From positions 1 through 46,430 of the forward strand of contig JAMOOX010000058.1 in NCBI GenBank assembly GCA_027065045.1: 46,430 nt of DNA, read 5' to 3'. Each line of letters opens with the position of its first letter. Position 1 is the stretch's first letter. The notes under the pieces are model-generated. The model had not been told where the DNA came from. It did not search any database and saw only the letters and a list, made by a program, of their open reading frames with translations. The stretch comes from Campylobacteraceae bacterium. Its GTDB lineage: Bacteria > Campylobacterota > Campylobacteria > Campylobacterales > Sulfurovaceae. Below, one piece after another: positions 15,550 through 23,463 of this stretch. The position numbers and the translations under genes are program-made.

Positions 15550-17352
15550 ATGATAAGTAAACTTCAACTTCTCCAAGATTATTTTGGACATAGCACATTT
15601 AGAGAGCTTCAAGAGGAGATTATTGATACTATATTAAATAATCAAGATATTCTTACAATATTACCTACTGGTGGTGGTAAATCATTATGTTATCAATTGC
15701 CATCTCTTATGATGAGTGGTGTAACAGTTGTAATCTCTCCTCTACTTGCATTGATGTATGACCAAGTTGTATCGCTTAATGCTAATGGGATTAAGGCATC
15801 TATGATAAGTTCTGGGCAATCCCTTGAAGAGATTAGAGAGGTTGAACGCTCTGTGATAAGAAGTGAGATAAAATTATTATATGTAGCTCCTGAACGATTG
15901 GAAAATAGATATTTTATATCTCTTCTTCATAGGAGTAGAGTTAATTTCTTTGTGGTAGATGAGGCTCACTGTTTATCTCAATGGGGGCATGAATTTAGAG
16001 AGAGTTATCGCAAACTATCTATTCTCAAAGAGCAGTTTCCTCATACTACAATCACTACCTTTACAGCCACGGCTACAAATTTAGTCCAAGATGATATTAT
16101 CAAAACACTTAATATGAGAAATGCCAAAACTATAAAAAGCTCTATATATAGAAATAATATAGCCCTTAGAGTCAAGCATCGTATAGATAATGGCAAACTC
16201 CAACTATTAGAGTTTCTAAAGCTTCATAAAGGAGAATCAGGAATAGTATATACTCTATCTCGTAAATCTACAGAATCAATAGCATCATTTCTAAATTCCA
16301 AAAGAATCAAAGCCAAAGCATATCATGCAGGATTAGAGACAGATGAGAGAAATAGTATATATAATGAGTTTATAGAAGATAAGATTGATATAGTCGTAGC
16401 TACAATAGCCTTTGGAATGGGAATAGATAAAGCTGATATTAGGTTTGTAGCACATCTAAACCTACCCAAAAATTTAGAGAGCTATTATCAAGAGGTAGGC
16501 AGAGCAGGAAGAGATGGAGAACATAGTGAAACCTTGCTACTCTTTACAACAGCTGATTTAGTGCGTCAAAGATTATTTATTGATGAGCTTAAGAGTGGTT
16601 TATATAAACAAAATGCATATCATAAGTTACAAAGTATATCTAAGTTTGCCACAGCTAATGAGTGCAGACATCAAATAATAGCTTCATACTTTCAAGAGTC
16701 TATTAGTAGATGTCAAAATATGTGTGATAACTGTATAGAGATTGGTATTAATTTCAAAGATATTACAGAGGCATCTAAAAAAATATTATCCACTATATAT
16801 AGAACCAATCAAAACCATAGTGCATCATATATAGTTGAGGTATTAAAAGGTAGTCAAAGAAGAGAGATTATAGAAAATGCTCACGATAAATTATCAGTTT
16901 ATAATATAGGAGATGATTACTCCAAATCTCAATGGCTAACCATAATAGATAGATTATTAGAACTAAATGCCCTAGAGATAGACTCCAAAAGAGCATACAA
17001 AATCACACTAATAGCCCAAGATATACTAAGAGGTAAAATAGAGGTAGATATTAGAGAAGATAGATTATCTATTGAATTTAAAACAAAATATAGTCCCGTT
17101 GCAAAGTTAGGTAGTATAAATCAATCTATTTTAAAGCGTTTAATAGAGGTAGCTAGAGAGATAGCAATAGAAAACTCCATACCATCACCTAGAGTATTAT
17201 CACAAAAAAGCCTCAAAGAGATGAGCCAACAACTACCAACAGATAAAAAATCTATGTTGGCAATATCAGGGATAGGAGAGGTGAAATATCAAAGATATGC
17301 CAAAAGATTTATAGATGAGATAAAGAGGATAAAAGAGGAGATTAAAGCTTGA
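15550..17352 (+). CDS. recQ: ATP-dependent DNA helicase RecQ
   Basis: This 600-aa superfamily 2 helicase has Walker A TGGGKS at residues 40-45, a DEAH box in VVDEAHCLSQWGHEFR, motif III TATAT, and motif VI QEVGRAGRDG. The zinc-binding Cys set is ECRH followed by CQNMCDNC. A winged-helix region and a C-terminal HRDC domain (about 515-595) follow, so the gene is complete. RecQ unwinds DNA 3' to 5' in recombination and repair. Confidence 0.97.
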   Translation: MISKLQLLQDYFGHSTFRELQEEIIDTILNNQDILTILPTGGGKSLCYQLPSLMMSGVTVVISPLLALMYDQVVSLNANGIKASMISSGQSLEEIREVERSVIRSEIKLLYVAPERLENRYFISLLHRSRVNFFVVDEAHCLSQWGHEFRESYRKLSILKEQFPHTTITTFTATATNLVQDDIIKTLNMRNAKTIKSSIYRNNIALRVKHRIDNGKLQLLEFLKLHKGESGIVYTLSRKSTESIASFLNSKRIKAKAYHAGLETDERNSIYNEFIEDKIDIVVATIAFGMGIDKADIRFVAHLNLPKNLESYYQEVGRAGRDGEHSETLLLFTTADLVRQRLFIDELKSGLYKQNAYHKLQSISKFATANECRHQIIASYFQESISRCQNMCDNCIEIGINFKDITEASKKILSTIYRTNQNHSASYIVEVLKGSQRREIIENAHDKLSVYNIGDDYSKSQWLTIIDRLLELNALEIDSKRAYKITLIAQDILRGKIEVDIREDRLSIEFKTKYSPVAKLGSINQSILKRLIEVAREIAIENSIPSPRVLSQKSLKEMSQQLPTDKKSMLAISGIGEVKYQRYAKRFIDEIKRIKEEIKA

Positions 17353-17386
17353 TAGATATAAAGCGATTTTATGCTAAAATAACCTT

Positions 17387-18286
17387 ATGAATTTTATATT
17401 TGGCTCACCATACTTACTGGTTTTATTGCTACTGTTACCATGTTTTTTTTGGTGTAAGGCACATCTTAAAATATTTTATTTCCCTAAGTTATCGTGGATT
17501 TCTAAAGAACACTCTATATTTAAATGGGAGATATGGTTAAAGGTAATAATATTTTCTTTGATGGTATTTACTATATCTAAGCCTCTTATTTATGATAGTA
17601 CATCAACAAAACACAAAAAAGGTAGAGATTTAATATTAGCAATTGATGCTAGTGGTTCTATGGCAGAGAGTGGATTTGATGAAAAAGATAGATTTAAAAA
17701 TAAATTTGATACAACTATAGAGTTATCACAATCTTTTATTAAAAGTAGATTTGATGATAATATGGGTGTAGTTATATTTGGTACATTTGCTTATACTACT
17801 TCACCTCTTACTTATGATTTATCTTCACTCTCATATATATTATCTCTATCTACAATCTCTATAGCAGGAGAAAACACAGCTATAGGAGATGCTATTATCC
17901 AATCAATCCATACTCTATCTTATGGAGATGCTCAAAATAGAGTTATAGTATTAATTACAGATGGTTATCATAACGCAGGAAAAGTATCTCCTAAGGTTGC
18001 TATCAATAAAGCAAAAGAGTTGGGAATTAAAATTTATACAATAGGTATAGGTCAAAAATCAAATTATGATGTATCACTATTAAAACAGATTGCCAAAGAT
18101 AGTGGTGCTAAAAGTTATTTTGCTATTACTTCTAATGATTTATCTAAGATATATGAAGATATAAACTCTCTTGAACCAAGTCCAATCAGAAGTGAAAGCT
18201 ACCTCAACCAACAACTACAAATATTATACCCTCTAATAGCTATATTTATACTACTTATTTTATGGATAGTTAGGAGTGAGAGATGA
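17387..18286 (+). CDS. BatA-like VWA-domain membrane protein
   Basis: The 299-aa protein has N-terminal membrane helices (about 8-22 and 50-66), a von Willebrand A domain with an intact MIDAS motif (D87, S89, S91 in DASGSM) and LITDGYHNAG, and a C-terminal helix (about 275-295). This is the BatA layout, with the VWA domain facing the periplasm. It is followed by BatB with a four-base overlap. MoxR, DUF58, BatC and BatD lie 12-16 kb away on the other strand. Confidence 0.9.
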   Translation: MNFIFGSPYLLVLLLLLPCFFWCKAHLKIFYFPKLSWISKEHSIFKWEIWLKVIIFSLMVFTISKPLIYDSTSTKHKKGRDLILAIDASGSMAESGFDEKDRFKNKFDTTIELSQSFIKSRFDDNMGVVIFGTFAYTTSPLTYDLSSLSYILSLSTISIAGENTAIGDAIIQSIHTLSYGDAQNRVIVLITDGYHNAGKVSPKVAINKAKELGIKIYTIGIGQKSNYDVSLLKQIAKDSGAKSYFAITSNDLSKIYEDINSLEPSPIRSESYLNQQLQILYPLIAIFILLILWIVRSER

Positions 18287-19179
18287 GTATTATATATCCA
18301 GCATTTCTATGGTTGCTAATTCCATTAATTATAGTATTATGGCAAAATAGATACTCTTTTACCAATCAAATACATCTTATAATATTGATACTAATAACTC
18401 TTAGTCTATCAAGACCATCTATCAAAGGCTCTCCTCAAAAAATAGATATAGAGGGGCAAGATATTATAATAGCATTGGATATTTCATACTCTATGAATGC
18501 CACAGATATTAAACCAACCCGTTATGAGTTTGCCAAAGAGACTATTAATTATATATTAAAAACTCATGTCAATGATAATATAATGCTAATTGCCTTTACA
18601 TCAAATCCACTTATACTCTCACCCCCTACAACAGACCATCAATTGATAGAAATAGCACTAAAAAGCCTAAATAGAGAGTTTATCCTCACCAAAGGAACTT
18701 CACTTAAAAATCTATTTAATCAAATAGTATCTATGGATATTGGACATCAAAACCTTATACTTATCACAGATGGAGGAGAAGAGAGTGATATAAATTCTCT
18801 TAAAGATATTTTACAAAAAAGTGGTATATCATTAAGCATTTTAGCAATGGGTTCAAAAAAGGGTACAACTATCAAAGATAGATATAATAAGCTATTAAAA
18901 GATGAGAATGGAGACCTTGTAATATCTAGGATTAATCCAATTTTAAAACATCTTACTAGTAACTATTTCACAGTCTCCAACTCCCCACAAAGTACAGCAG
19001 ATGAAATATATAAAAGCCTTGATAATAAGAAGAAAAAATCACAAAAAATGCAATACTCATATTTAGAGTTATATCAAATTCCTCTACTATTAGCTATAAT
19101 TCTATTTTTTATGGTACATACTAAGTGGATTGAATATCTAAGAAATTATAAAAAGGATAATAATGAATATAACAATTAA
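18283..19179 (+). CDS. BatB-like VWA-domain membrane protein
   Basis: The 298-aa protein has N-terminal helices (about 5-20 and 31-43), a VWA domain with MIDAS residues D66, S68 and S70 (DISYSM), LITDGGEES, and a C-terminal helix. This is the BatB layout. The start lies within the end of BatA (four-base overlap). Its own end overlaps the iron-sulfur protein gene by 17 bases, so the three are co-transcribed. Confidence 0.9.
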   Translation: MSIIYPAFLWLLIPLIIVLWQNRYSFTNQIHLIILILITLSLSRPSIKGSPQKIDIEGQDIIIALDISYSMNATDIKPTRYEFAKETINYILKTHVNDNIMLIAFTSNPLILSPPTTDHQLIEIALKSLNREFILTKGTSLKNLFNQIVSMDIGHQNLILITDGGEESDINSLKDILQKSGISLSILAMGSKKGTTIKDRYNKLLKDENGDLVISRINPILKHLTSNYFTVSNSPQSTADEIYKSLDNKKKKSQKMQYSYLELYQIPLLLAIILFFMVHTKWIEYLRNYKKDNNEYNN

Positions 19180-19879
19180 AAGATTTGATAAAAATAAAAC
19201 ACCACAAAATAGCGATATGAGAGCTAAAATAGATAAAGCAATAACACTTCTAAATGCTCTATATGAGATAAAAGCAAATCAAGATGCCTCACTTACCTTT
19301 AAATCAGGTTGTAAGTCTGGAATATGTGGAAGTTGCAGTATGCGAGTAAATGGCAAAGAGGTTCTTGCTTGTAGCTATAAAGTCCAAGATGGAGATATAA
19401 TAGAACCACTAAATTATCATAATATCAAACGAGATTTAGTAGTAGATAGAGAGGCTTCATTAAATACTCTTATCAATGCCAAAGCGTGGCTAAAAGAGTA
19501 TAAGGAGAGTTCAATATCAATCCAAGAAGAGAAGCTTACAGAGGTTCAAAGTGATTGTATATTATGTAGTTCTTGCTACTCTGCTTGTCCTGTAATGGCT
19601 GTAAATAGCGATTTTTTAGGGCCTTTTGGACTAACAAGAGTATATAGATATGTAGCTGATAGGAGAGAAAATGGTATCAAAGAGAGTTTAGATACTATTC
19701 AAACAGATGGTATTTGGGATTGTACTCTATGTGGAGAGTGTACGATAGCCTGTCCACAAGGGATTGACCCAAAGATGGATATTATACAACTTCGCTCAAT
19801 TAGTATTCAAAATGGACATAGCGACCCAAGTTTTGCAAATATGAGTTTTGGTGGGTTTGAGCAAAATATAAGCTTTTAG
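19163..19879 (+). CDS. Succinate dehydrogenase/fumarate reductase-type iron-sulfur protein
   Basis: The 238-aa protein has a plant-type [2Fe-2S] motif with Cys50, 55, 58 and 70. Two motifs of the form CxxCxxCxxxCP follow: Cys132, 135, 138, 142 and Cys187, 190, 193, 197. In classical FrdB/SdhB the second motif lacks one of these Cys and binds [3Fe-4S]. Here it is complete, as in the non-classical thiol- or methylmenaquinol-fumarate reductase subunits (TfrB/MfrB type). No flavoprotein or membrane subunit lies beside it, so the partner must be encoded elsewhere. AAAAGGA precedes the ATG. Confidence 0.88.
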   Translation: MNITIKRFDKNKTPQNSDMRAKIDKAITLLNALYEIKANQDASLTFKSGCKSGICGSCSMRVNGKEVLACSYKVQDGDIIEPLNYHNIKRDLVVDREASLNTLINAKAWLKEYKESSISIQEEKLTEVQSDCILCSSCYSACPVMAVNSDFLGPFGLTRVYRYVADRRENGIKESLDTIQTDGIWDCTLCGECTIACPQGIDPKMDIIQLRSISIQNGHSDPSFANMSFGGFEQNISF

Positions 19880-19898
19880 AGAGTATATTATACTCTCT
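19878..19898. terminator. Convergent terminator-like inverted repeat over two stop codons
   Basis: AGAGAGTATA and TATACTCTCT are perfect 10-base arms around a single T. The structure overlaps the stop of the iron-sulfur gene (19877-19879) and the stop of xseA (19890-19888). A T-rich run follows on the plus side. It probably ends transcription in both directions. Confidence 0.55.
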
Positions 19899-21123
19899 CT
19901 ACCTCTATTTTAATTTTTTTATCTCGTATAATAAACCTATCACCTATCTCTATATTTTCTAATTTAATTTTTTTATCTGCTTTACTAATCTCTATCCACT
20001 CATCTGTAAGATTTGACTCTGGATTTAACATCTCTAATCTCTCCTTTTGATGATATATCTCTTTGGCATTTTTATCTATAACTATTTTAATAGATTGATT
20101 TAGAGAGGTTTGTAATATTGGTATCTGTTGTGATAGTTGGTGTAGTTTTCTATTTATTGCTATTTGATAATTATCTTTTAGAGAGTTAAACTCTTTCTCA
20201 AAATATAAAAGTTGATTTTTGATTGATGCTCTTTGAAACTCTTGAACTATATTATCTGCTGATTTTTGTTTTGATAATATTATCAAATTTAAAGCCCTCT
20301 TATATCTACTGCTTAATTCATTTAGAGTATATAATATCTCTTGGCTATCAGGTAAAATCATCTCTATTGAAGCACTAGGAGTAGGACTGCGTAAATCTGC
20401 CACAAAATCGCTTATAACAATATCTATCTCATGCCCAACAGCACTTACAACAGGGGTCTCTAAATTAAATAGAGCATCTGCTACAATCTCTTCATTAAAT
20501 GCCCATAAATCCTCACTACTCCCTCCCCCACGACCTGTAATTATCACATCTACTTCTAATTTATCTGCATATTTCAACGCTTGTGATATTTGATAAGGAG
20601 CTTTCTCTCCTTGGACTAAAGTATCTACAATATATACCTCCACCCCACGATAACGCTTATCAATAACTTTGAGCATATCATACAACCCTGCTGAATTTTT
20701 GGCCGTTACAAGAGCAATCTTAGATATATGTTTTGGTATAGGTTGTTTATTATCAAAATATCCTTTGGCTTTGAGCTTCTTTTTGAGCTGTTCATAAGCC
20801 AATGCCATAGCACCTTTACCATAAGGTTCTACCCTATAAGCATAGAGCTGATACTCTCCTCTAGGAGTATAAACACCTACATTACCCTCAACAACAATCT
20901 TCTCCCCTCTCTCTATCTTAAATTTCAAGTTTGAAGCAGATGAACGAAACATAACACATTTTATAGTAGAAGAGTTATCTTTGATAGTAAAATAGATATG
21001 CCCACTAGTATGATATGTAACAGATGAAACCTCACCCTCTACAAAAATATGAGAAAACGAACCTTCAAGAGTAGCTTTTATCTGTTCATTTAGAGATGAT
21101 ACACTAAGAGGATTAGAGTGCAT
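19888..21123 (-). CDS. xseA: Exodeoxyribonuclease VII large subunit
   Basis: This 411-aa protein has an N-terminal OB-fold (residues about 8-100, with VSSVTYHTSGHIYFTIKD), then the catalytic core with IALVTAKNSAGLYDML, TGRGGGSSEDLWAFNEE, AVGHEIDIVISDFVADLRSPTPSA. A coiled-coil tail follows. It degrades single-stranded DNA together with XseB, which is not in this window. It is complete and of usual length. Confidence 0.96.
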   Translation of the reverse strand: MHSNPLSVSSLNEQIKATLEGSFSHIFVEGEVSSVTYHTSGHIYFTIKDNSSTIKCVMFRSSASNLKFKIERGEKIVVEGNVGVYTPRGEYQLYAYRVEPYGKGAMALAYEQLKKKLKAKGYFDNKQPIPKHISKIALVTAKNSAGLYDMLKVIDKRYRGVEVYIVDTLVQGEKAPYQISQALKYADKLEVDVIITGRGGGSSEDLWAFNEEIVADALFNLETPVVSAVGHEIDIVISDFVADLRSPTPSASIEMILPDSQEILYTLNELSSRYKRALNLIILSKQKSADNIVQEFQRASIKNQLLYFEKEFNSLKDNYQIAINRKLHQLSQQIPILQTSLNQSIKIVIDKNAKEIYHQKERLEMLNPESNLTDEWIEISKADKKIKLENIEIGDRFIIRDKKIKIEVERV

Positions 21124-21342
21124 ATAAAACCTTTTTTATTATTTTTTTATTGTATCTTTATTTGTTTTATTGATAGCCTATAATAGACTTTTTGCAAAAC
21201 TCATCGGATTCATTTAATGATATTTGTTAATGATACATCTACAGCTAATCGCATAAAATTATTCCAACTTCAATATATCAAAAAATAATTATATATTTTG
21301 GTAAGTTCAGTTTTAAACCAAATCACCAATAATATTTACTTT
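21124..21342. other. Non-coding interval between xseA and the RelE toxin
   Basis: These 219 bases contain repeat copy C (21252-21306) and an imperfect palindrome around 21185-21202 (AGACTTTTTGCAAAACTC) that looks like a worn insertion-element end. A 14-codon minus-strand frame also starts at 21254. No gene can be supported. Confidence 0.5.
21252..21306 (-). repeat. Intergenic repeat copy C, downstream of the RelE toxin
   Basis: Its reverse complement matches 776-830 with 5 mismatches in 55 nt. The adjoining bases up to 21319 resemble the region before the antitoxin (copy B), sharing a GGTTT-AA-GAAC-TACCAAAATATA pattern. The toxin-antitoxin pair is thus bracketed by related sequence. Confidence 0.75.
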
Positions 21343-21585
21343 TTAATAACTACCTTGTCTATGTAAAACTCTACCTATAATTATCATATCATTAATAACA
21401 TCAAAAAGTATTCTATAATTACCTACCCGTAATCTATAAGCAGGTTCAAAATTCGTTAATCTTTTAATATTAGCTACATCAGGAAAATTTCTAAGTTCTG
21501 ATATTTTATTATGAATTTTATTTTTAAAAGGCTCATTAATAGATTTTAAATCTTTAATAGCACTTTTTCTGACTTTAATTTTCAT
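21343..21585 (-). CDS. RelE/ParE-family toxin
   Basis: This 80-aa protein has the RelE fold pattern: KIKVRKSAIKDLKSI at the start, a helix pair, then LTNFEPAYRLRVGNYRILFDV and IIGRVLHRQGSY at the C-terminus, with the conserved Arg and Tyr positions. Such toxins cleave mRNA on the ribosome (RelE) or, for ParE, act on gyrase; the RVGNYRILF form is closer to RelE. It overlaps the antitoxin gene by 11 bases and appears intact. Confidence 0.9.
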   Translation of the reverse strand: MKIKVRKSAIKDLKSINEPFKNKIHNKISELRNFPDVANIKRLTNFEPAYRLRVGNYRILFDVINDMIIIGRVLHRQGSY

Positions 21586-21763
21586 TTTTTAAATAATCTT
21601 CAAATGATATACTCTCTTCATCTCTTGTCAATCTCAAAAGTTTTAAATCATTACTATCTTCTAAAGAAACTATCTCTAACCCATCTTTTTTGAAACTCTC
21701 TAATGATTTAATAACCCTATCTAATATAGATTCATTTTCAATATTTATAGTTAATATCTGCAT
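21575..21763 (-). CDS. Antitoxin of the RelE-type pair, 62 aa
   Basis: The 62-aa acidic protein begins MQILTINIENESILDRVIKS and ends FEDYLKNEN. It lies directly upstream of the RelE-type toxin and overlaps it. The first ten or so codons and the whole promoter are duplicated, in broken form, at 820-894. The ribosome site AAAAAGGA precedes the ATG. Its own family is not clear, but the operon context is convincing. Confidence 0.87.
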   Translation of the reverse strand: MQILTINIENESILDRVIKSLESFKKDGLEIVSLEDSNDLKLLRLTRDEESISFEDYLKNEN

Positions 21764-21800
21764 TATAAAATCCTTTTTATTTATTATATCATAAAATGAT
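21726..21800 (-). repeat. Antitoxin promoter region (repeat copy B)
   Basis: On the minus strand it contains an extended -10 box TGATATAAT (21791-21783), the AAAAAGGA ribosome site and the antitoxin 5' end. It matches 820-894 with 5 mismatches in 75 nt. Confidence 0.85.
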
Positions 21801-21816
21801 TGTATATTTTGGTAGG

Positions 21817-21832
21817 TTCGGTTAAAACCGAA
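21817..21832. promoter_or_regulatory. Inverted repeat, possible antitoxin operator
   Basis: TTCGGTT and AACCGAA form perfect 7-base arms around AA, about 54 bases upstream of the antitoxin start codon and just behind the -10 box. A position like this suits an autoregulatory operator. Copy C carries a degraded version (GGTTTAAAACTGAAC). Confidence 0.4.
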
Positions 21833-21950
21833 TATTTAATATATTTATAATATTGTGAGTGCAAATTAAAGTATGAATTCCACCTCAGAGAGAATATAAC
21901 TAGATTAGCCTTTTTGATAGATATAATTTTAGACATAATCACTTTACCTT

Positions 21951-23297
21951 TTACATCCACTCCACAACCTTAGAGACCTCATTAGCCACAAAACATTTAA
22001 TAGAAGTATCTTCTATTGGTTTATTAGGGACTACTGCTGTTGTAAATCCTTGGGTTTCAAGCTCTTTGAGTCGTTGCATTAGTCCTGAAACTTCTATTAT
22101 CTCACCAGTTAAGCTCACTTCACCCATAAATACAGATTTACTGCTAATCTCTCTATCTCTATAGCTACTTAATATTGAGGCTATTATAGCTATATCTGCA
22201 GATGGTTCTGTGATTTTAATCCCACCTGATACATTTATAAATACATCTACGGTGCTAAATGGTAGTTCTAGCTTTTTTTCTAATAGAGCTAGAAGCATTA
22301 CTAATCTATTATTATCAAATCCTGTTGAGCTTCGTTTGGGGTAGCCTTGGGCATCTGTTACTAGGGCTTGGATTTCTATTACTATTGGGCGACTTCCCTC
22401 CATTATTACTGTTAGGGCTGAACCTGATAGTAGTTTATCTTTGTTGAAAAATCTACCTGCTATACTTTTAGCATCGTTTAATCCTCTTCTACTCATCTCA
22501 AAAATACCCACTTCATTGGTACTTCCAAATCTATTTTTAATCCCTCTTAGAAGTCTAAGTTCTGAATTGCTATCTCCCTCAAAATATAGTACCACATCAA
22601 CCATATGTTCTAAAACTCTAGGACCTGCTATTGAGCCATCTTTTGTAATATGTCCAATTATAAATATAGCTATTCCCATAGATTTGGCTACTCTCATAAG
22701 CTCAAAAGTGATACTTCGTACTTGTGTAACAGAGCCTGGGGCTGATGGAATATCATCATTATATAGAGTTTGAATAGAGTCTATTATAAGAAAATCATAA
22801 CGGGTATTATTTACTTCATTAATTACAGATGATAGATTAATTTCAGATAATAGATAAAGCTCTCTCTCATTAGCATTTAATCTATCTGCTCTTAGCTTTA
22901 TCTGTCCATTTGACTCTTCTCCTGAAACATATAAAACTCTTTTGTCATTAGATGCTAAGTTTCCTGCTATCTTGAGAAGTAGTGTAGATTTACCAATACC
23001 AGGGCTACCACCAATTAGAGTAAGTGAACCTGATACAATACCACCACCCAATACTAAATCAAGCTCACTACTATATGAACTAAACCTTGTAACATTATCC
23101 TCTTTTATATCCATAATAGATTGGGCTTTTGAACTAATATTTTTGGATATTTTTTTAGTCTCTTCCAAAAACTTAACCTGTTCACCACTAAGTTCTATCA
23201 TACTATCCCAACCACCACAACTTGTACATTTCCCAATCCACCTAGATGATTGAAATCCACAAGATTGACACTCAAATATACTCTTTTTCTTTGCCAT
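21951..23297 (-). CDS. radA: DNA repair protein RadA
   Basis: The protein of about 448 aa has an N-terminal C4 zinc finger (Cys10, 13, 24, 27), a RecA-like ATPase with Walker A GSPGIGKS (97-104), the RadA motif KNRFGSTNEVGIFEM, and a C-terminal Lon-like domain. It promotes branch migration in recombination. I start it at 23297 (MAKKKSIFECQSCG) rather than seven codons upstream, because this is the family's usual N-terminus. Confidence 0.96.
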   Translation of the reverse strand: MAKKKSIFECQSCGFQSSRWIGKCTSCGGWDSMIELSGEQVKFLEETKKISKNISSKAQSIMDIKEDNVTRFSSYSSELDLVLGGGIVSGSLTLIGGSPGIGKSTLLLKIAGNLASNDKRVLYVSGEESNGQIKLRADRLNANERELYLLSEINLSSVINEVNNTRYDFLIIDSIQTLYNDDIPSAPGSVTQVRSITFELMRVAKSMGIAIFIIGHITKDGSIAGPRVLEHMVDVVLYFEGDSNSELRLLRGIKNRFGSTNEVGIFEMSRRGLNDAKSIAGRFFNKDKLLSGSALTVIMEGSRPIVIEIQALVTDAQGYPKRSSTGFDNNRLVMLLALLEKKLELPFSTVDVFINVSGGIKITEPSADIAIIASILSSYRDREISSKSVFMGEVSLTGEIIEVSGLMQRLKELETQGFTTAVVPNKPIEDTSIKCFVANEVSKVVEWM

Positions 23298-23463
23298 TTT
23301 TATACTCTTTATATTCATCTTTTGAAATTAATATTGCTCAAAGTATATCCTAATATAACTTTATAACTTGTAACATAGTATAGAAGATTTAATTATATTT
23401 TAGATACAATTAAACCAAATAATTAATATGACTTTTTAGAGGTCTATAAAAGGAATTGGTAAG

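Noticed and set aside
21185-21202. AGACTTTTTGCAAAACTC, resembling an insertion-sequence terminal repeat
   Set aside because: No second end, transposase or target duplication is visible nearby, so a mobile element cannot be supported.
21213-21254. Fourteen-codon minus-strand frame downstream of the RelE toxin
   Set aside because: It is too short, unrecognised, and its ATG is part of the repeated AT-rich copy C rather than a dedicated start.
22259-23253. Plus-strand frames opposite radA
   Set aside because: They are shadows of the strongly conserved radA codons on the other strand.
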